A DNA stretch of 42,769 nt from Planctomycetota bacterium. Its GTDB lineage: Bacteria; Planctomycetota; Planctomycetia; Pirellulales; UBA1268. The DNA is taken from positions 1 to 42,769 of the forward strand of contig QWPN01000034.1 of assembly GCA_003671185.1 (NCBI GenBank). The letters are read 5' to 3'. The notes under the pieces were generated by a model that was not told the DNA's origin, made no database searches, and saw nothing but the letters and a program-made list of their open reading frames with translations. The position numbers and the translations under genes were made by a program. Positions 27,520-37,422 of the stretch are shown here, in pieces (within the stretch, counting starts at the first letter, position 1; every line of letters begins with the position of its first letter).

Positions 27520-28542
27520 ATGACGTGCGACGATGACCTGCACACGTTGATCGTCGGCCGCGAGGCCATGGCCTGCCGCTTCGAAGTCGTGTTCAACACG
27601 GGCGAGGTGGCGGACGCGACCGGCCTGGGGTGCGATGCGCTCGACCTCGTGGATGAAATCGAGTCGCGGATCAGCGTGTATCGCGACACGAGCGAACTGT
27701 CCCGGCTCAATGCGCAGGCGGCAGCCGGCTGGGTGCCGGTGTCGGCCGACGTGTTCGCGCTGCTGCAGCGGGCGGTCGAGTTGGCGGCGCGGACGGGCGG
27801 CGCGTTCGACATCGCCTCAGGCGCGCTGGTGCGCGCGTGGGGGTTCCTGCGCCGGCAGGGGCGCGTGCCCACGGACGCGGAACTGGCATCCGCCCTGGCG
27901 AGCGCCGGCACACGCCACGTGGACCTCGATCCCGCCAGCAATCGCGTCCGATTCAGCAGGCCGGGCGTGGAGATCAACCCCGGTGCCATCGGCAAGGGCT
28001 GGGCGATCGACCGAGCGGTCGAGCTGCTGGAATCGCGCGGGTCGCGCAGCGTGCTCGTGCACGGCGGGTCGAGCAGCGTGCGTGCCCGTGGCATCCAGGG
28101 ACCGGAACTGCCCGGCCGCGGCGGCTGGCGGGTGGGCCTGCGCCACCCCCTGCGGCCCGGCCGCCGACTGGCCACGATCACGCTCCGCGACAGGGCGCTG
28201 GGCACCAGCGGTTCGGGCACCCAGTTCTTCGTCGACCGCGGCCGCCGGCTGGGACACATTCTCGACCCGCGCAGCGGCCTGCCGGCGGAAGGCGTGCTCT
28301 CGGCGACCGTGATCGCCCCCAGTGCGGCCGACGCCGACGCGCTGGCCACGGCGCTCTACGTGCTGGGGGCCGATGGACTCGACTGCGTGGCACCGCCCGG
28401 CGGACCGGTGGCAGCAATCCTCGTCCTGCCGGCGTCGGCGCCCGGCGCGATCCGCGTGACGCTCGCGAACATCGACGATGCCACGATCACGATCGACACC
28501 GAGGCGGGCATGGAAATCGACCGCCGACCGGCCGCCGAATGA
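27520..28542 (+). CDS. apbE: FAD:protein FMN transferase
   Basis: 340 residues. The family transfers FMN from FAD to Thr of target flavoproteins such as Nqr/Rnf subunits. It shows REAMACRFEVVF, EIESRISVYRDTSELSRLN, FDIASGALVRAWGF, VEINPGAIGKGWAIDRA, GTSGSGTQFF and HILDPRSGLPA, the standard ApbE blocks. No signal peptide or lipobox is seen, so it probably acts in the cytoplasm. ATG 27520 lies one base after the ATPase stop. No target flavoprotein gene lies in the window. Confidence 0.9.
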   Translation: MTCDDDLHTLIVGREAMACRFEVVFNTGEVADATGLGCDALDLVDEIESRISVYRDTSELSRLNAQAAAGWVPVSADVFALLQRAVELAARTGGAFDIASGALVRAWGFLRRQGRVPTDAELASALASAGTRHVDLDPASNRVRFSRPGVEINPGAIGKGWAIDRAVELLESRGSRSVLVHGGSSSVRARGIQGPELPGRGGWRVGLRHPLRPGRRLATITLRDRALGTSGSGTQFFVDRGRRLGHILDPRSGLPAEGVLSATVIAPSAADADALATALYVLGADGLDCVAPPGGPVAAILVLPASAPGAIRVTLANIDDATITIDTEAGMEIDRRPAAE

Positions 28543-28570
28543 ACGACTCCGCCGAGCCGCGAGCCGCGGC

Positions 28571-28599
28571 CTGACCACCCGCCCGCCGTGGGGTACACT
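28571..28599 (+). promoter_or_regulatory. Candidate promoter of the DedA gene
   Basis: CTGACC (28571-28576) is separated by 17 bases from TACACT (28594-28599). The expected start lies ~60 bases before the ATG. Confidence 0.42.
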
Positions 28600-28666
28600 G
28601 TGAGGTCTGTGCAACCGTCTGACCGAGACCGCATCCCGGCGCCATGCGTGGCGTTGCATTCACACC

Positions 28667-29398
28667 ATGTTCGACTGGTTCGAGCGGGGCTCCTACCTCG
28701 GGATCGTGCTCTTTCTCGCCCTCACCGGGATCGGGCTGCCGATTCCGGAGGAAGTGGCGATCGTGGCAGCGGGAGCGGCGAGCAGAGCGCAGGCGCTGCA
28801 CTGGCCCTATGCGCTGCTGTCGTGCATGGTGGGGGCGTTGCTGGGTGACAGCCTGATGTATGGGATCGGGCGGTTTTTCGGCGCCCGGGTCCTCAGGGAG
28901 CATCCCTGGTGGTCTGGATTCCTGACGCCGGAGCGCGAGAAGACGATCGAGGACCTGATCAAGCGGCACGGCATCAAGGCCTTTTTCGTGGCCCGGTTTC
29001 TGGTCGGCCTGCGCAGCCCCTTCTATCTCACGGCCGGTATCCTCCGGGTGAAGTACCGCTGGTTCCTGTTCGCCGACTTCGTGTGCGCGACGGTCGTGAT
29101 CGGCGGCTTCTTCGGCCTGGCCTACCTGTTCGGCGACCGGATCACGGTCCTGATCCAGTCGGCGGAGCGAGGCTTCACCGCCGCGGCGGTGATCCTGGCG
29201 GTGGTGGCCCTGGCCGTGATCGCCTTCTTTTCGTTCCGCAAGCGGCGCATCCGCATGCTCGACCAGGATCCAGAGGCCCTGTTCGAGAACCGGGAAATCC
29301 TCCTCGGACCCGCCGCCGACCGCATCGCCGACGCTGTGGCCCTCGGCGACGTGAACGGTGAAGTCGAGGACAAGCCGGCGGGCGGCCCGCGGCACTGA
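28667..29398 (+). CDS. DedA-family membrane protein
   Basis: 243 residues. GIGLPIPEEVAIVAAGA and LGDSLMYGIGRFFGARV, and then VARFLVGLRSPFYLTAGILRV and FGLAYLFGD, match the DedA core, including the conserved Arg in the R-x(3)-G-L-R segment. Several membrane helices are present, then a charged C-terminal tail. DedA proteins move lipids or undecaprenyl phosphate across the membrane or support proton-gradient homeostasis; the exact cargo is uncertain. Confidence 0.88.
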   Translation: MFDWFERGSYLGIVLFLALTGIGLPIPEEVAIVAAGAASRAQALHWPYALLSCMVGALLGDSLMYGIGRFFGARVLREHPWWSGFLTPEREKTIEDLIKRHGIKAFFVARFLVGLRSPFYLTAGILRVKYRWFLFADFVCATVVIGGFFGLAYLFGDRITVLIQSAERGFTAAAVILAVVALAVIAFFSFRKRRIRMLDQDPEALFENREILLGPAADRIADAVALGDVNGEVEDKPAGGPRH

Positions 29399-29484
29399 TC
29401 CAGCGCCGGGTGGAGCGGCGCCGGTCGTGAGGGTTGTGACGGCCTGACAGTGCCGTTCTTTCCGGCGCGTCGCCCTGCGGCGAC

Positions 29485-29513
29485 TTTGCCGTCGCCGTTC
29501 CGCGACCTAGGAA
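29485..29513 (+). promoter_or_regulatory. Weak candidate promoter of the NtrC-type gene
   Basis: TTTGCC (29485-29490), 17 bases, then TAGGAA (29508-29513), 48 bases before the start. Fit to consensus is modest. Confidence 0.28.
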
Positions 29514-29561
29514 CACTGGGGAGGCGGTCGTGGTCCGCCTGCCGATCCCGGGAGTCGAGCC

Positions 29562-30932
29562 ATGACCGTCCGCGCGTCCTCGCAGTCCTCGCTGGGCCGC
29601 ATCCTCGTGGTCGACGACGATCGGCGCATGGCCTCGGGGCTGGCCCAGTGGCTGTGCGGACTGGGCTGGCACGCCTCGGCGGCCGGTTCACCGGCCGAAG
29701 CGCTGCAGTCGCTGGGCCGTACCGCCTGGGACGCCTGCATTCTCGACGGGGGTCTGCCCGGCGACGGCGGCCAGCGCATCGCCGCCGCGGTGCGGTCGGT
29801 CGTGCCGCACGCCGGCATCGTGGCCATCGGCACCGGCCATGAGACGACCTGTGACTGGGCCGATGCGTCGGTCTGCCGGCCTGCCAGCGACCAGTCGCTC
29901 CTCGAGGCGCTGCAGGCCGCCCGCACGGGCGGTCGCGCCCGGGCGGCGGCGCCGACCATCGTGCCGGCGGCGGCGGTGCTCGGGTCGCATCCCGCGATGC
30001 GGCACGTCCTCGACCTCGTCGATCGCATCGCCCGCACGCCCGCCACCGTGCTCGTCGGCGGCGAGAGCGGCACCGGCAAGTCGCTGCTGGCCCGCGCCAT
30101 CCACGCTGCCAGCGGGCGGGCCGGCCGCTTCGTCGAGGTGGCCTGCGGCAGCCTCAGCGAGTCGCTCCTCGAAAGCGAACTCTTCGGTCACGTAGCCGGC
30201 GCGTACACCGGCGCGACAACCGACCGCGACGGCATGTTCCTGCGGGCCGACGGCGGCACGATCTTCCTCGACGAGATCGCCACCGCGTCGCCTGCCATGC
30301 AGGTGAAGCTACTGCGGGTGCTCCAGGACATGCGCTTCGAGCCGGTGGGCGGCTCGCGCACACTGGCCGTCGATGCCCGGGTGATCCTGGCCACGCACGA
30401 GGACCTCTCCGCACTGGTGGCGGCGGGGCGGTTCCGTGCCGACCTCTTCTGGCGCATCAACGTGGTCACGATCGAGATGCCGGCGCTGCGGCAGCGCGCC
30501 GACGACATCCCGTTGCTGGCCGAGCACTTCCTGCGCACGGCGGCGGCCCGGGCCGGCCGCACCGTGGACGGCTTCGCTGCGGAAGCCATGGCAGCGCTGG
30601 TCCGTCACGACTGGCCGGGCAACGTCCGCGAGTTGCAGCATGCCGTGGAACGTGGCGTGTTCCTCGGTCGCGGCCCGCTGATCGTGCCGGCGGATCTGCC
30701 GGCGGCCGTGCTGGCCGGTGCGGCCCGGCGGCCGGCGGCCGATGCCTCGGGGCAGGCCGCGCTCAAGGAGGCGCTGGCCGCCCCCGAGCGGCAGCTGATC
30801 GTGTCGGCCCTCGAGCAGGCCGGATGGCGGCGCGACGTGGCGGCCCGGGCCCTGGGGATCAACCGCACGACGCTCTACAAGAAACTGCGCCGGCTGGGCC
30901 TCGATTTGGCCGCCATGGAGCCCGCCCGCTGA
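29562..30932 (+). CDS. NtrC-type sigma-54 activator with atypical receiver
   Basis: 456 residues. The receiver (about 12-125) keeps Asp18-Asp20 and the phospho-acceptor Asp62 (CILDGGLPG), but the conserved Lys is replaced by Arg106 (CRPAS) and the stretch around it is shortened. The AAA+ domain has GESGTGKS (167-174), the sigma-54 loop as GAYTGA (213-218, Tyr for Phe), GGTIFLDEIA, and the arginine-finger segment FRADLFWRINVVTIEMP. The C-terminus is a Fis-type HTH (RRDVAARALGINRTTLYKKL). No histidine kinase is next to it. GGGAG lies seven bases before the ATG. Confidence 0.9.
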   Translation: MTVRASSQSSLGRILVVDDDRRMASGLAQWLCGLGWHASAAGSPAEALQSLGRTAWDACILDGGLPGDGGQRIAAAVRSVVPHAGIVAIGTGHETTCDWADASVCRPASDQSLLEALQAARTGGRARAAAPTIVPAAAVLGSHPAMRHVLDLVDRIARTPATVLVGGESGTGKSLLARAIHAASGRAGRFVEVACGSLSESLLESELFGHVAGAYTGATTDRDGMFLRADGGTIFLDEIATASPAMQVKLLRVLQDMRFEPVGGSRTLAVDARVILATHEDLSALVAAGRFRADLFWRINVVTIEMPALRQRADDIPLLAEHFLRTAAARAGRTVDGFAAEAMAALVRHDWPGNVRELQHAVERGVFLGRGPLIVPADLPAAVLAGAARRPAADASGQAALKEALAAPERQLIVSALEQAGWRRDVAARALGINRTTLYKKLRRLGLDLAAMEPAR

Positions 30933-30960
30933 GAATCTGTCGCGGGGCGCAGCCGGGGCC

Positions 30961-30983
30961 GATGCCAGGGGGTGCCCTGCATC
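30961..30983 (+). other. Hairpin after the NtrC-type gene
   Basis: GATGC-C-AGGG and CCCT-GCATC pair around a GGTG loop, nine pairs with one bulge, 28 bases past the stop. No T-run follows. Confidence 0.35.
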
Positions 30984-31090
30984 CAGGTCAACTGGACACC
31001 GAGCCAACGCGGGGAGATGACACGTCGGCACGAGGGGCGTGGCTCGAAGCCATGGGCCAGCAGCCCTGCCGACGGCGTCACGGGGACAGC

Positions 31091-31441
31091 ATGCTGGAGT
31101 TCGTAGCCTTGCTCGTGCTCTTGAACGGCATCCCATACTGGTGTGGTGGCGGCTATCTGCTCTGGTCGTTGGCGACGGGCAGGTTTCGGCAAGATCGGCT
31201 GCGTCTCTCCATGCGTGCCATCAACGCGGCGCCGTATGCGTTTCTGGTCTGCGGACTCTGCGTGGGCCTCGGCCAGTTCCTCGGCAGCTCGCAGGCTGAA
31301 GATGTCGCCGTCGAGGAGGGAATGAGGGGTACGGAGGAGGCCAACGCCTTCTTTGCCTTCGTCTTTGCGGCCCTGCCCTTCGTCATCATGAGATCGCGGC
31401 GAGCATCGAGGGCTGTGCCTACTCGATTCCCACCACGGTGA
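31091..31441 (+). CDS. Small membrane protein
   Basis: 116 residues. Three hydrophobic spans are visible: LEFVALLVLLNGIPYWCGGGYLLW, AAPYAFLVCGLCVGLGQFL and ANAFFAFVFAALPFVIM, then a basic tail (RSRRASRAVPTRFPPR). ATG 31091 starts directly with the first span; the longer frame to 30824 overlaps the NtrC-type gene and is Arg/Pro-rich. No family was recognised. Confidence 0.55.
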   Translation: MLEFVALLVLLNGIPYWCGGGYLLWSLATGRFRQDRLRLSMRAINAAPYAFLVCGLCVGLGQFLGSSQAEDVAVEEGMRGTEEANAFFAFVFAALPFVIMRSRRASRAVPTRFPPR

Positions 31442-31560
31442 TGATCATGTCGCGCTCCTCCGACCGCCGGCCCCGGATTCCGTTCGTGTCAGGGGTCTTC
31501 GCGCTCGCGGCCTGCGTCATCGGCCTGAAGATTGTCAGCCAATACCTGCCCGCCTCGTGA
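31441..31560 (+). CDS. Very small membrane protein (39 residues)
   Basis: An ATG at 31441 shares its A with the TGA stop of the preceding gene (TGATG). The product has a basic start (MIMSRSSDRRPR), then one hydrophobic span (IPFVSGVFALAACVIGLKIV) and a short polar end. The overlap and the single membrane span support a real, translationally coupled gene, but its size leaves doubt. Confidence 0.45.
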   Translation: MIMSRSSDRRPRIPFVSGVFALAACVIGLKIVSQYLPAS

Positions 31561-31677
31561 TGCGAACGTCACGGCGATGAAGCCGCCGATCGCGCGAGGA
31601 TCTCATGGACACCACGCCGGGCGGGTGGTCGATGCGCCGCAAGCGGGATATCGGCCCCGCCGACCCGGGGGCGGGCA

Positions 31678-32643
31678 TCAGGGGGGCGGCAGAACGAGTT
31701 CCGCTTCCACCGGAAAATGGTCCGAGCCCACGTCGGGGCCCACGGCGCGGCGCAGCACGACCGTGCCCGGCGGAGCGAGCACGTGGTCGATGGGAATCCG
31801 CGGCACCCAGGAGCGGGCGTTCCACGTCGGCTGCACGCCCCGGCCCAGCGCCGTGTCGCGGAGGCCGCTGCGGGTGACGAGGTCGCGGAACGCGGCGCAC
31901 CATGGCGTGGCATTGAAGTCGCCGGCCACGATGCATGGCGGCGGTGCCGCAGCCACGTGATCCGCCAGCGCCCGCAGGGCGGTATCGCGGTCGCGGGCGT
32001 TGCCGGCGCCCAGCGGCGGCATGGGATGCGTGGCCACGACCGTCAGTCCGCCCGCGTCGCGGACCACGCGAGCCACGATCGAGGGCACGTCCACGCCACC
32101 GAATTCCACGACCCGCGCGTCTTCGAGGGGATGCCGCGACAAGATCGCGATGCCGAAGTTGTCGGTGCGCGGATGCACGAGCCGGTGCGGGAAGACCTCG
32201 TCGAGTTCGCGAAGCGCCTGCGCCCAGGCATCATCGACCTCGAGCACCACCGCGATGTCTGGGGTGCGGCGGCGCAGGTAGCCGACCACGGCCGCCGTGT
32301 CGCGGTTCGAGGTGAGCACGTTCAGCGACACCAGCGTGAGCGGCACGGCTCCCGACGGTGCGGTCACGGTCGGGGCCGGGAGCCAGTAGGGGAGCATGGC
32401 CCAGCCGTTGAGGGCGATCACGGCGCCCAGGCAGAGCCAGGCGAGCCGGCCGCTGCGATACAAGGCTGCCAGCGGCAACCAGGCCAGGGCCCAGGCCAGG
32501 TAGTACCAGCGGAAGTGGTTGGCCAGATCGGGGAGCCAGTGCCAGCGGCCGCACGCGGCGGCCAGGGTGACGGCCAGCGCCGCCACCGGCAGGCCGTCGA
32601 CGAGCAGCGACCGTCGTCGGGGAGGAACTGGTTCTGCGTCCAT
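31678..32643 (-). CDS. Membrane-anchored endonuclease/exonuclease/phosphatase family protein
   Basis: 321 residues. Three hydrophobic spans lead (GLPVAALAVTLAAACG; YYLAWALAWLPLAALY; LAWLCLGAVIALNGWAMLP). The catalytic domain follows with SLNVLTSN, VVLEVDDAW (catalytic Glu), VVATHPM, VAGDFNATPW, IDHVLAP and GSDHFPVEAEL, the complete EEP metal-site set. Outside-facing EEP proteins with such membrane leaders are often lipid or nucleotide phosphoesterases; the substrate here is unknown. It begins 21 bases after uppP and is probably cotranscribed. Confidence 0.82.
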   Translation of the reverse strand: MDAEPVPPRRRSLLVDGLPVAALAVTLAAACGRWHWLPDLANHFRWYYLAWALAWLPLAALYRSGRLAWLCLGAVIALNGWAMLPYWLPAPTVTAPSGAVPLTLVSLNVLTSNRDTAAVVGYLRRRTPDIAVVLEVDDAWAQALRELDEVFPHRLVHPRTDNFGIAILSRHPLEDARVVEFGGVDVPSIVARVVRDAGGLTVVATHPMPPLGAGNARDRDTALRALADHVAAAPPPCIVAGDFNATPWCAAFRDLVTRSGLRDTALGRGVQPTWNARSWVPRIPIDHVLAPPGTVVLRRAVGPDVGSDHFPVEAELVLPPP

Positions 32644-32664
32644 GACACCCGCCGTTCTACCCGA

Positions 32665-33534
32665 TCAGCTGCTGGCCGCACCGGTCGGGGCGGCCTGGCC
32701 CGCCAGCAACCAGGCCAGCAGCAGCACGGCCAACGCGATGCGGTAGGCGATGAATGGCCAGAGCGTGTGGCTGGCGAGCAGCCGCAGCAGCCAGCGGATC
32801 GCCGCGTAGCCCGTGACGGCGGCGGCCAGCGTGCCCCACAGGAGCGCGGCGCGGGCCTGAGGTGTGCCGAGGATGTCACGCCATTCCTCGGCCAGTTCCA
32901 ACACGGCGGCCGCCGCGATCGCCGGCAGCGAGAGCAGGAACGAGAACCGGGCCGCCGTGCGCCGGTCGAGCCCGCGGATCATGCCGGCGCTGATCGTGAT
33001 GCCGCTGCGGGACGTGCCCGGGACCAGCGCCAGCGCCTGGGCACAACCCACCGCCAGGCAATCGGCCAGTTGCAGCGACTCCAGGCCATCCCGCGGCCTC
33101 GTCCCGCCGTGGGCCCGGCGCCAGGCCAGCAGCTCCGCAATGACCATGGCCACCGTCGCCAAGGCCAGCGCCGCCACGATCGCCTCCAACGACCGCAGCG
33201 GCCCCTTGACCCAATCCTTGAAGGCCAGTCCCGCCGCCACGATCGGCAGCGTGCCCACGATGATGAACAGGCCGGCCCGCGACTCGGGCGTGGCCAGCGG
33301 TCGGCCCTGAACTAGGCCGGCCAGAAGGCCGGCCGCGATGGCACGGATGTCCCGCCACATCACCGCCACCACGGCCGCCAGCGTGCCGCACTGCACGACG
33401 GCCTCGAAGGCGGGGGTGGGTGTCGTCCAGCCGAGCAGGGAGGGGACGATCCGCATGTGGGCGGTGCTGGAAATGGGCAGGAACTCGGTCAGTCCCTGCA
33501 CCACGCCCAGAACCACGGCTTCGAGAATCGACAT
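32665..33534 (-). CDS. uppP: Undecaprenyl-diphosphatase
   Basis: 289-residue multi-pass membrane enzyme that recycles undecaprenyl diphosphate to the monophosphate carrier for peptidoglycan and O-antigen. EFLPISSTAHM (17-27) and LVPGTSRSGITISAGM carry the conserved active-site residues of the BacA/UppP family. Start ATG 33534 (MSILEAVV) is used; the longer frame to 33564 adds MGRLPRGPRA. The EEP gene follows in the same operon. It would serve the glycan genes found earlier. Confidence 0.93.
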   Translation of the reverse strand: MSILEAVVLGVVQGLTEFLPISSTAHMRIVPSLLGWTTPTPAFEAVVQCGTLAAVVAVMWRDIRAIAAGLLAGLVQGRPLATPESRAGLFIIVGTLPIVAAGLAFKDWVKGPLRSLEAIVAALALATVAMVIAELLAWRRAHGGTRPRDGLESLQLADCLAVGCAQALALVPGTSRSGITISAGMIRGLDRRTAARFSFLLSLPAIAAAAVLELAEEWRDILGTPQARAALLWGTLAAAVTGYAAIRWLLRLLASHTLWPFIAYRIALAVLLLAWLLAGQAAPTGAASS

Positions 33535-33578
33535 GGCGCGGGGTCCGCGGGGGAGCCTTCCCAATGATCGACCCGTCA

Positions 33579-33607
33579 GTCATACTCCCCGATCCACCGC
33601 ATTCCAA
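33579..33607 (-). promoter_or_regulatory. Candidate promoter of uppP
   Basis: The minus strand has TTGGAA (plus 33602-33607), 17 bases, then TATGAC (plus 33579-33584), with about 37 bases of leader to the ATG at 33534. Confidence 0.5.
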
Positions 33608-33626
33608 CCGAGGAGTCCCCCACCGG

Positions 33627-34559
33627 ATGTTTCGCAACCTCAGCACCATCGGCCTGCCGCTGTCGGGCCGCCCCAGCGAACTGATCGAACTGGCCCTGTC
33701 GTTCGGCTTCGATGCCATGGACATCGACATGCCCGACTTTCTGCAGCAGGCCGACACGTTTGGCGTCACGCATGCCCGCCGGCTGATGGTCAGCGCCCGG
33801 CTCAAGAGCGGCGCCTTCCAACTGCCGGTGCGGTTGGCCGGAGACGAGACCACGTTCGCGCAGGAGATGGAGAAGTTGCCCCGCTATCTGGAACTGGCCG
33901 AGGCGGCCGAGGCCACGCGGGCCGTGGCCACGTTGTCGCCGGGCTCGGCAGAGCACTCGTTCAAGGACTTCTTCGAGTTGCACCGCACCCGGCTGCACAC
34001 GATCGGCGACATGCTGGCGAAGCGCGGCGTGATGCTCGGCCTGACGATCGCCCCCGAGGCCGAGGCCCGCGAAGGATTGACCAACGAGTTCATTCGCACG
34101 TTCGAGGCCCTGCTGGGCCTGGTGGCCGTGGCGCACGAGCGGGTCGGCGTCGTGGTCGACGCCTGGGCGCTGCATGTCACCGGGGAGTCGTTCGACCTGA
34201 TCGCCAATGCCCCCAAGGGCCGGATCGTCGAGGTGCGGCTCTCCGACGCGCCGCGGGACGTGCCTGCCGCCGAGTTGACCCACGCACAGCGGCTCATGCC
34301 GGGCGACACGGGAGCGATCAGCATGGCCGGCGTGCTCACGCAGGCCAAGGCGGCGGGATTCGACGGGCCAGTCACGCCCTGGGCCGACCGTTCCACGCTC
34401 GTGGGCCGGGGTCGCGAGAAGATCGTGAAACTCGCGGGCGATCGGCTGGAGGCCGCCTGGCGCGAGGCCGGATTGCCGATCGTGCCGCGCTGGTTCACCC
34501 CGGTGCAACGGGATGCCTTCGGCCGACCGATCGAAGAGGCGATGGCCGTCGTCGAGTGA
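33627..34559 (+). CDS. Sugar phosphate isomerase/epimerase-like TIM-barrel protein
   Basis: 310 residues. The start MFRNLSTIGLPLSGRPSELIELALSFGFDAMDIDM fits the AP-endonuclease-2 TIM-barrel family (xyloseisomerase-like). Later strands contain APEAEAREG, VGVVVDAWALHVTG and VEVRLSDAP, where the Glu, Asp and His of the metal site are expected. The ATG 33627 has GAGGAG 11 bases upstream and matches the family N-terminus. ATG 33564 also has a good ribosome site (GGGGGAG) and would add 21 residues. Substrate unknown; it diverges from uppP. Confidence 0.68.
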   Translation: MFRNLSTIGLPLSGRPSELIELALSFGFDAMDIDMPDFLQQADTFGVTHARRLMVSARLKSGAFQLPVRLAGDETTFAQEMEKLPRYLELAEAAEATRAVATLSPGSAEHSFKDFFELHRTRLHTIGDMLAKRGVMLGLTIAPEAEAREGLTNEFIRTFEALLGLVAVAHERVGVVVDAWALHVTGESFDLIANAPKGRIVEVRLSDAPRDVPAAELTHAQRLMPGDTGAISMAGVLTQAKAAGFDGPVTPWADRSTLVGRGREKIVKLAGDRLEAAWREAGLPIVPRWFTPVQRDAFGRPIEEAMAVVE

Positions 34560-34573
34560 CCGTACACACCCGG

Positions 34574-35530
34574 TCAGCCGCCCTCGCGGATCCAGGTCAC
34601 CTTGGGCCGTCCGCCGCCGGTGAGTTGTGAACCCTTCATGAATTCGGCCACGTATCGCAGTGGCTTGCCGGGACGATCAGGGTCGCGAAAATCGTCCCCT
34701 TTCTGCAGGATCGGTAACTGGTCGGGCATGGCGCCGAAGGCTCTCGTGCCGGCCGCCTGGCACGGATACCATCCGCCCGCACCGCTGTCGTCGACGAGAT
34801 AGAACTCCGGGTAGCAGTGCCCCTCCACCCACACCGTGCGGGCGGGGATGCCCTCGGCCCGGGCCATGGCGATGAACAGGCACGTGAGTTCCTCGCAGTC
34901 GCCCCAGCCATCGGCCAGGGCCCGCCGCGCCCCCTTCAGTTCGCCGTTGCGGTATTCGACCTTCTCCCGGACCGTGTCGTAGATCTTTTCCACCTTCTTC
35001 CAGCCCTCCAGCCCTTCGGCCGTGGCCTTGGCGAGCCTGACGATCTTCGGATCGCGAGTCTCGATGTAGGGGCTCGGCCCGAGATATTCCCGGAGTTCGC
35101 GGCCGGGCTTCTCGGGAATGCGCAGCCCGGCGGTGTCGCGGGGTGCCAGGATCGCCGCACGTTCCAGGTCGAACGTCACGATGGCGTGTGCCGACTGCCC
35201 GGAAGGCAGGTCGGGAATCTCCACGATCATCTGCTTCAGGTCGCCAGGGAGCGTGCGGTAGCGCAGGTTCTTGACCCCCGGAGACACATCCTCGCCCACG
35301 ATCCGCACCCGCTGCTCGGGCCACTCGGCGGGCACCGGCAGCGTGGCATAGATCCCGCGGCAAGGGCCTCCTTCGGCTACGACCACGACGCCGACGCGGT
35401 ATTTCTGCGTGCGCACGTCGCCGAGCGTGATGCCGGCTGCCGGCGCGGCGCCCGCGTCGAGGAACTGGCCGGCTGCGGGCACGGCAGTGCACAGGCCGGC
35501 GGCGAGCGTCAGCAGCAGGCGGCGGATCAT
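34574..35530 (-). CDS. Exported transglutaminase-like protein
   Basis: 318 residues. The signal peptide is MIRRLLLTLAAGLCTAVPAAGQ. The transglutaminase-like core has GWGDCEELTCLF (catalytic Cys) and EGHCYPEFYLVDD (His). The third residue, normally Asp in a W-x-P-x-D turn, reads GWYPCQAAG, so Gln replaces it here. A beta-rich N-terminal domain precedes the core. Such proteins are frequently hydrolases or peptidases acting on cell-wall or protein substrates. A GGGGGGAGGG stretch lies just upstream of the ATG. Confidence 0.75.
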   Translation of the reverse strand: MIRRLLLTLAAGLCTAVPAAGQFLDAGAAPAAGITLGDVRTQKYRVGVVVVAEGGPCRGIYATLPVPAEWPEQRVRIVGEDVSPGVKNLRYRTLPGDLKQMIVEIPDLPSGQSAHAIVTFDLERAAILAPRDTAGLRIPEKPGRELREYLGPSPYIETRDPKIVRLAKATAEGLEGWKKVEKIYDTVREKVEYRNGELKGARRALADGWGDCEELTCLFIAMARAEGIPARTVWVEGHCYPEFYLVDDSGAGGWYPCQAAGTRAFGAMPDQLPILQKGDDFRDPDRPGKPLRYVAEFMKGSQLTGGGRPKVTWIREGG

Positions 35531-35634
35531 CCTGGCCCTCCCCCCCAGACATCGGACGTCCCGCGGGGTTTTCTCCGAGCGGGGGCGGCGGGGTGCCGGT
35601 CCGGAAGACTGGGGGGCCGGGTCGGGCCGCTCGA

Positions 35635-35663
35635 TTGTTTGGCGGCCGGGCCGCTGCTAGACT
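35635..35663 (+). promoter_or_regulatory. Promoter of rpsA
   Basis: TTGTTT (35635-35640), 17 bases, then TAGACT (35658-35663) in the GCTAGACT context, 71 bases upstream of the rpsA start. The leader that follows is pyrimidine-rich (35692-35730) and has no Shine-Dalgarno sequence, a known trait of rpsA mRNAs. Confidence 0.6.
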
Positions 35664-35733
35664 GCGAGGCTCGTTTCATCGTGGCCCGCGTCCATCCCTT
35701 CCCCCAACCCCTTTCCCCGAAACACCCCCTCGC

Positions 35734-37421
<1,688 letters not shown>

Positions 37422-37422
<1 letters not shown>

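Noticed and set aside
31717-33315. 532-codon open frame on the plus strand across the EEP and uppP genes
   Set aside because: Antisense to two genes with strong motifs; sequence is Arg/Gly/Gln-rich.
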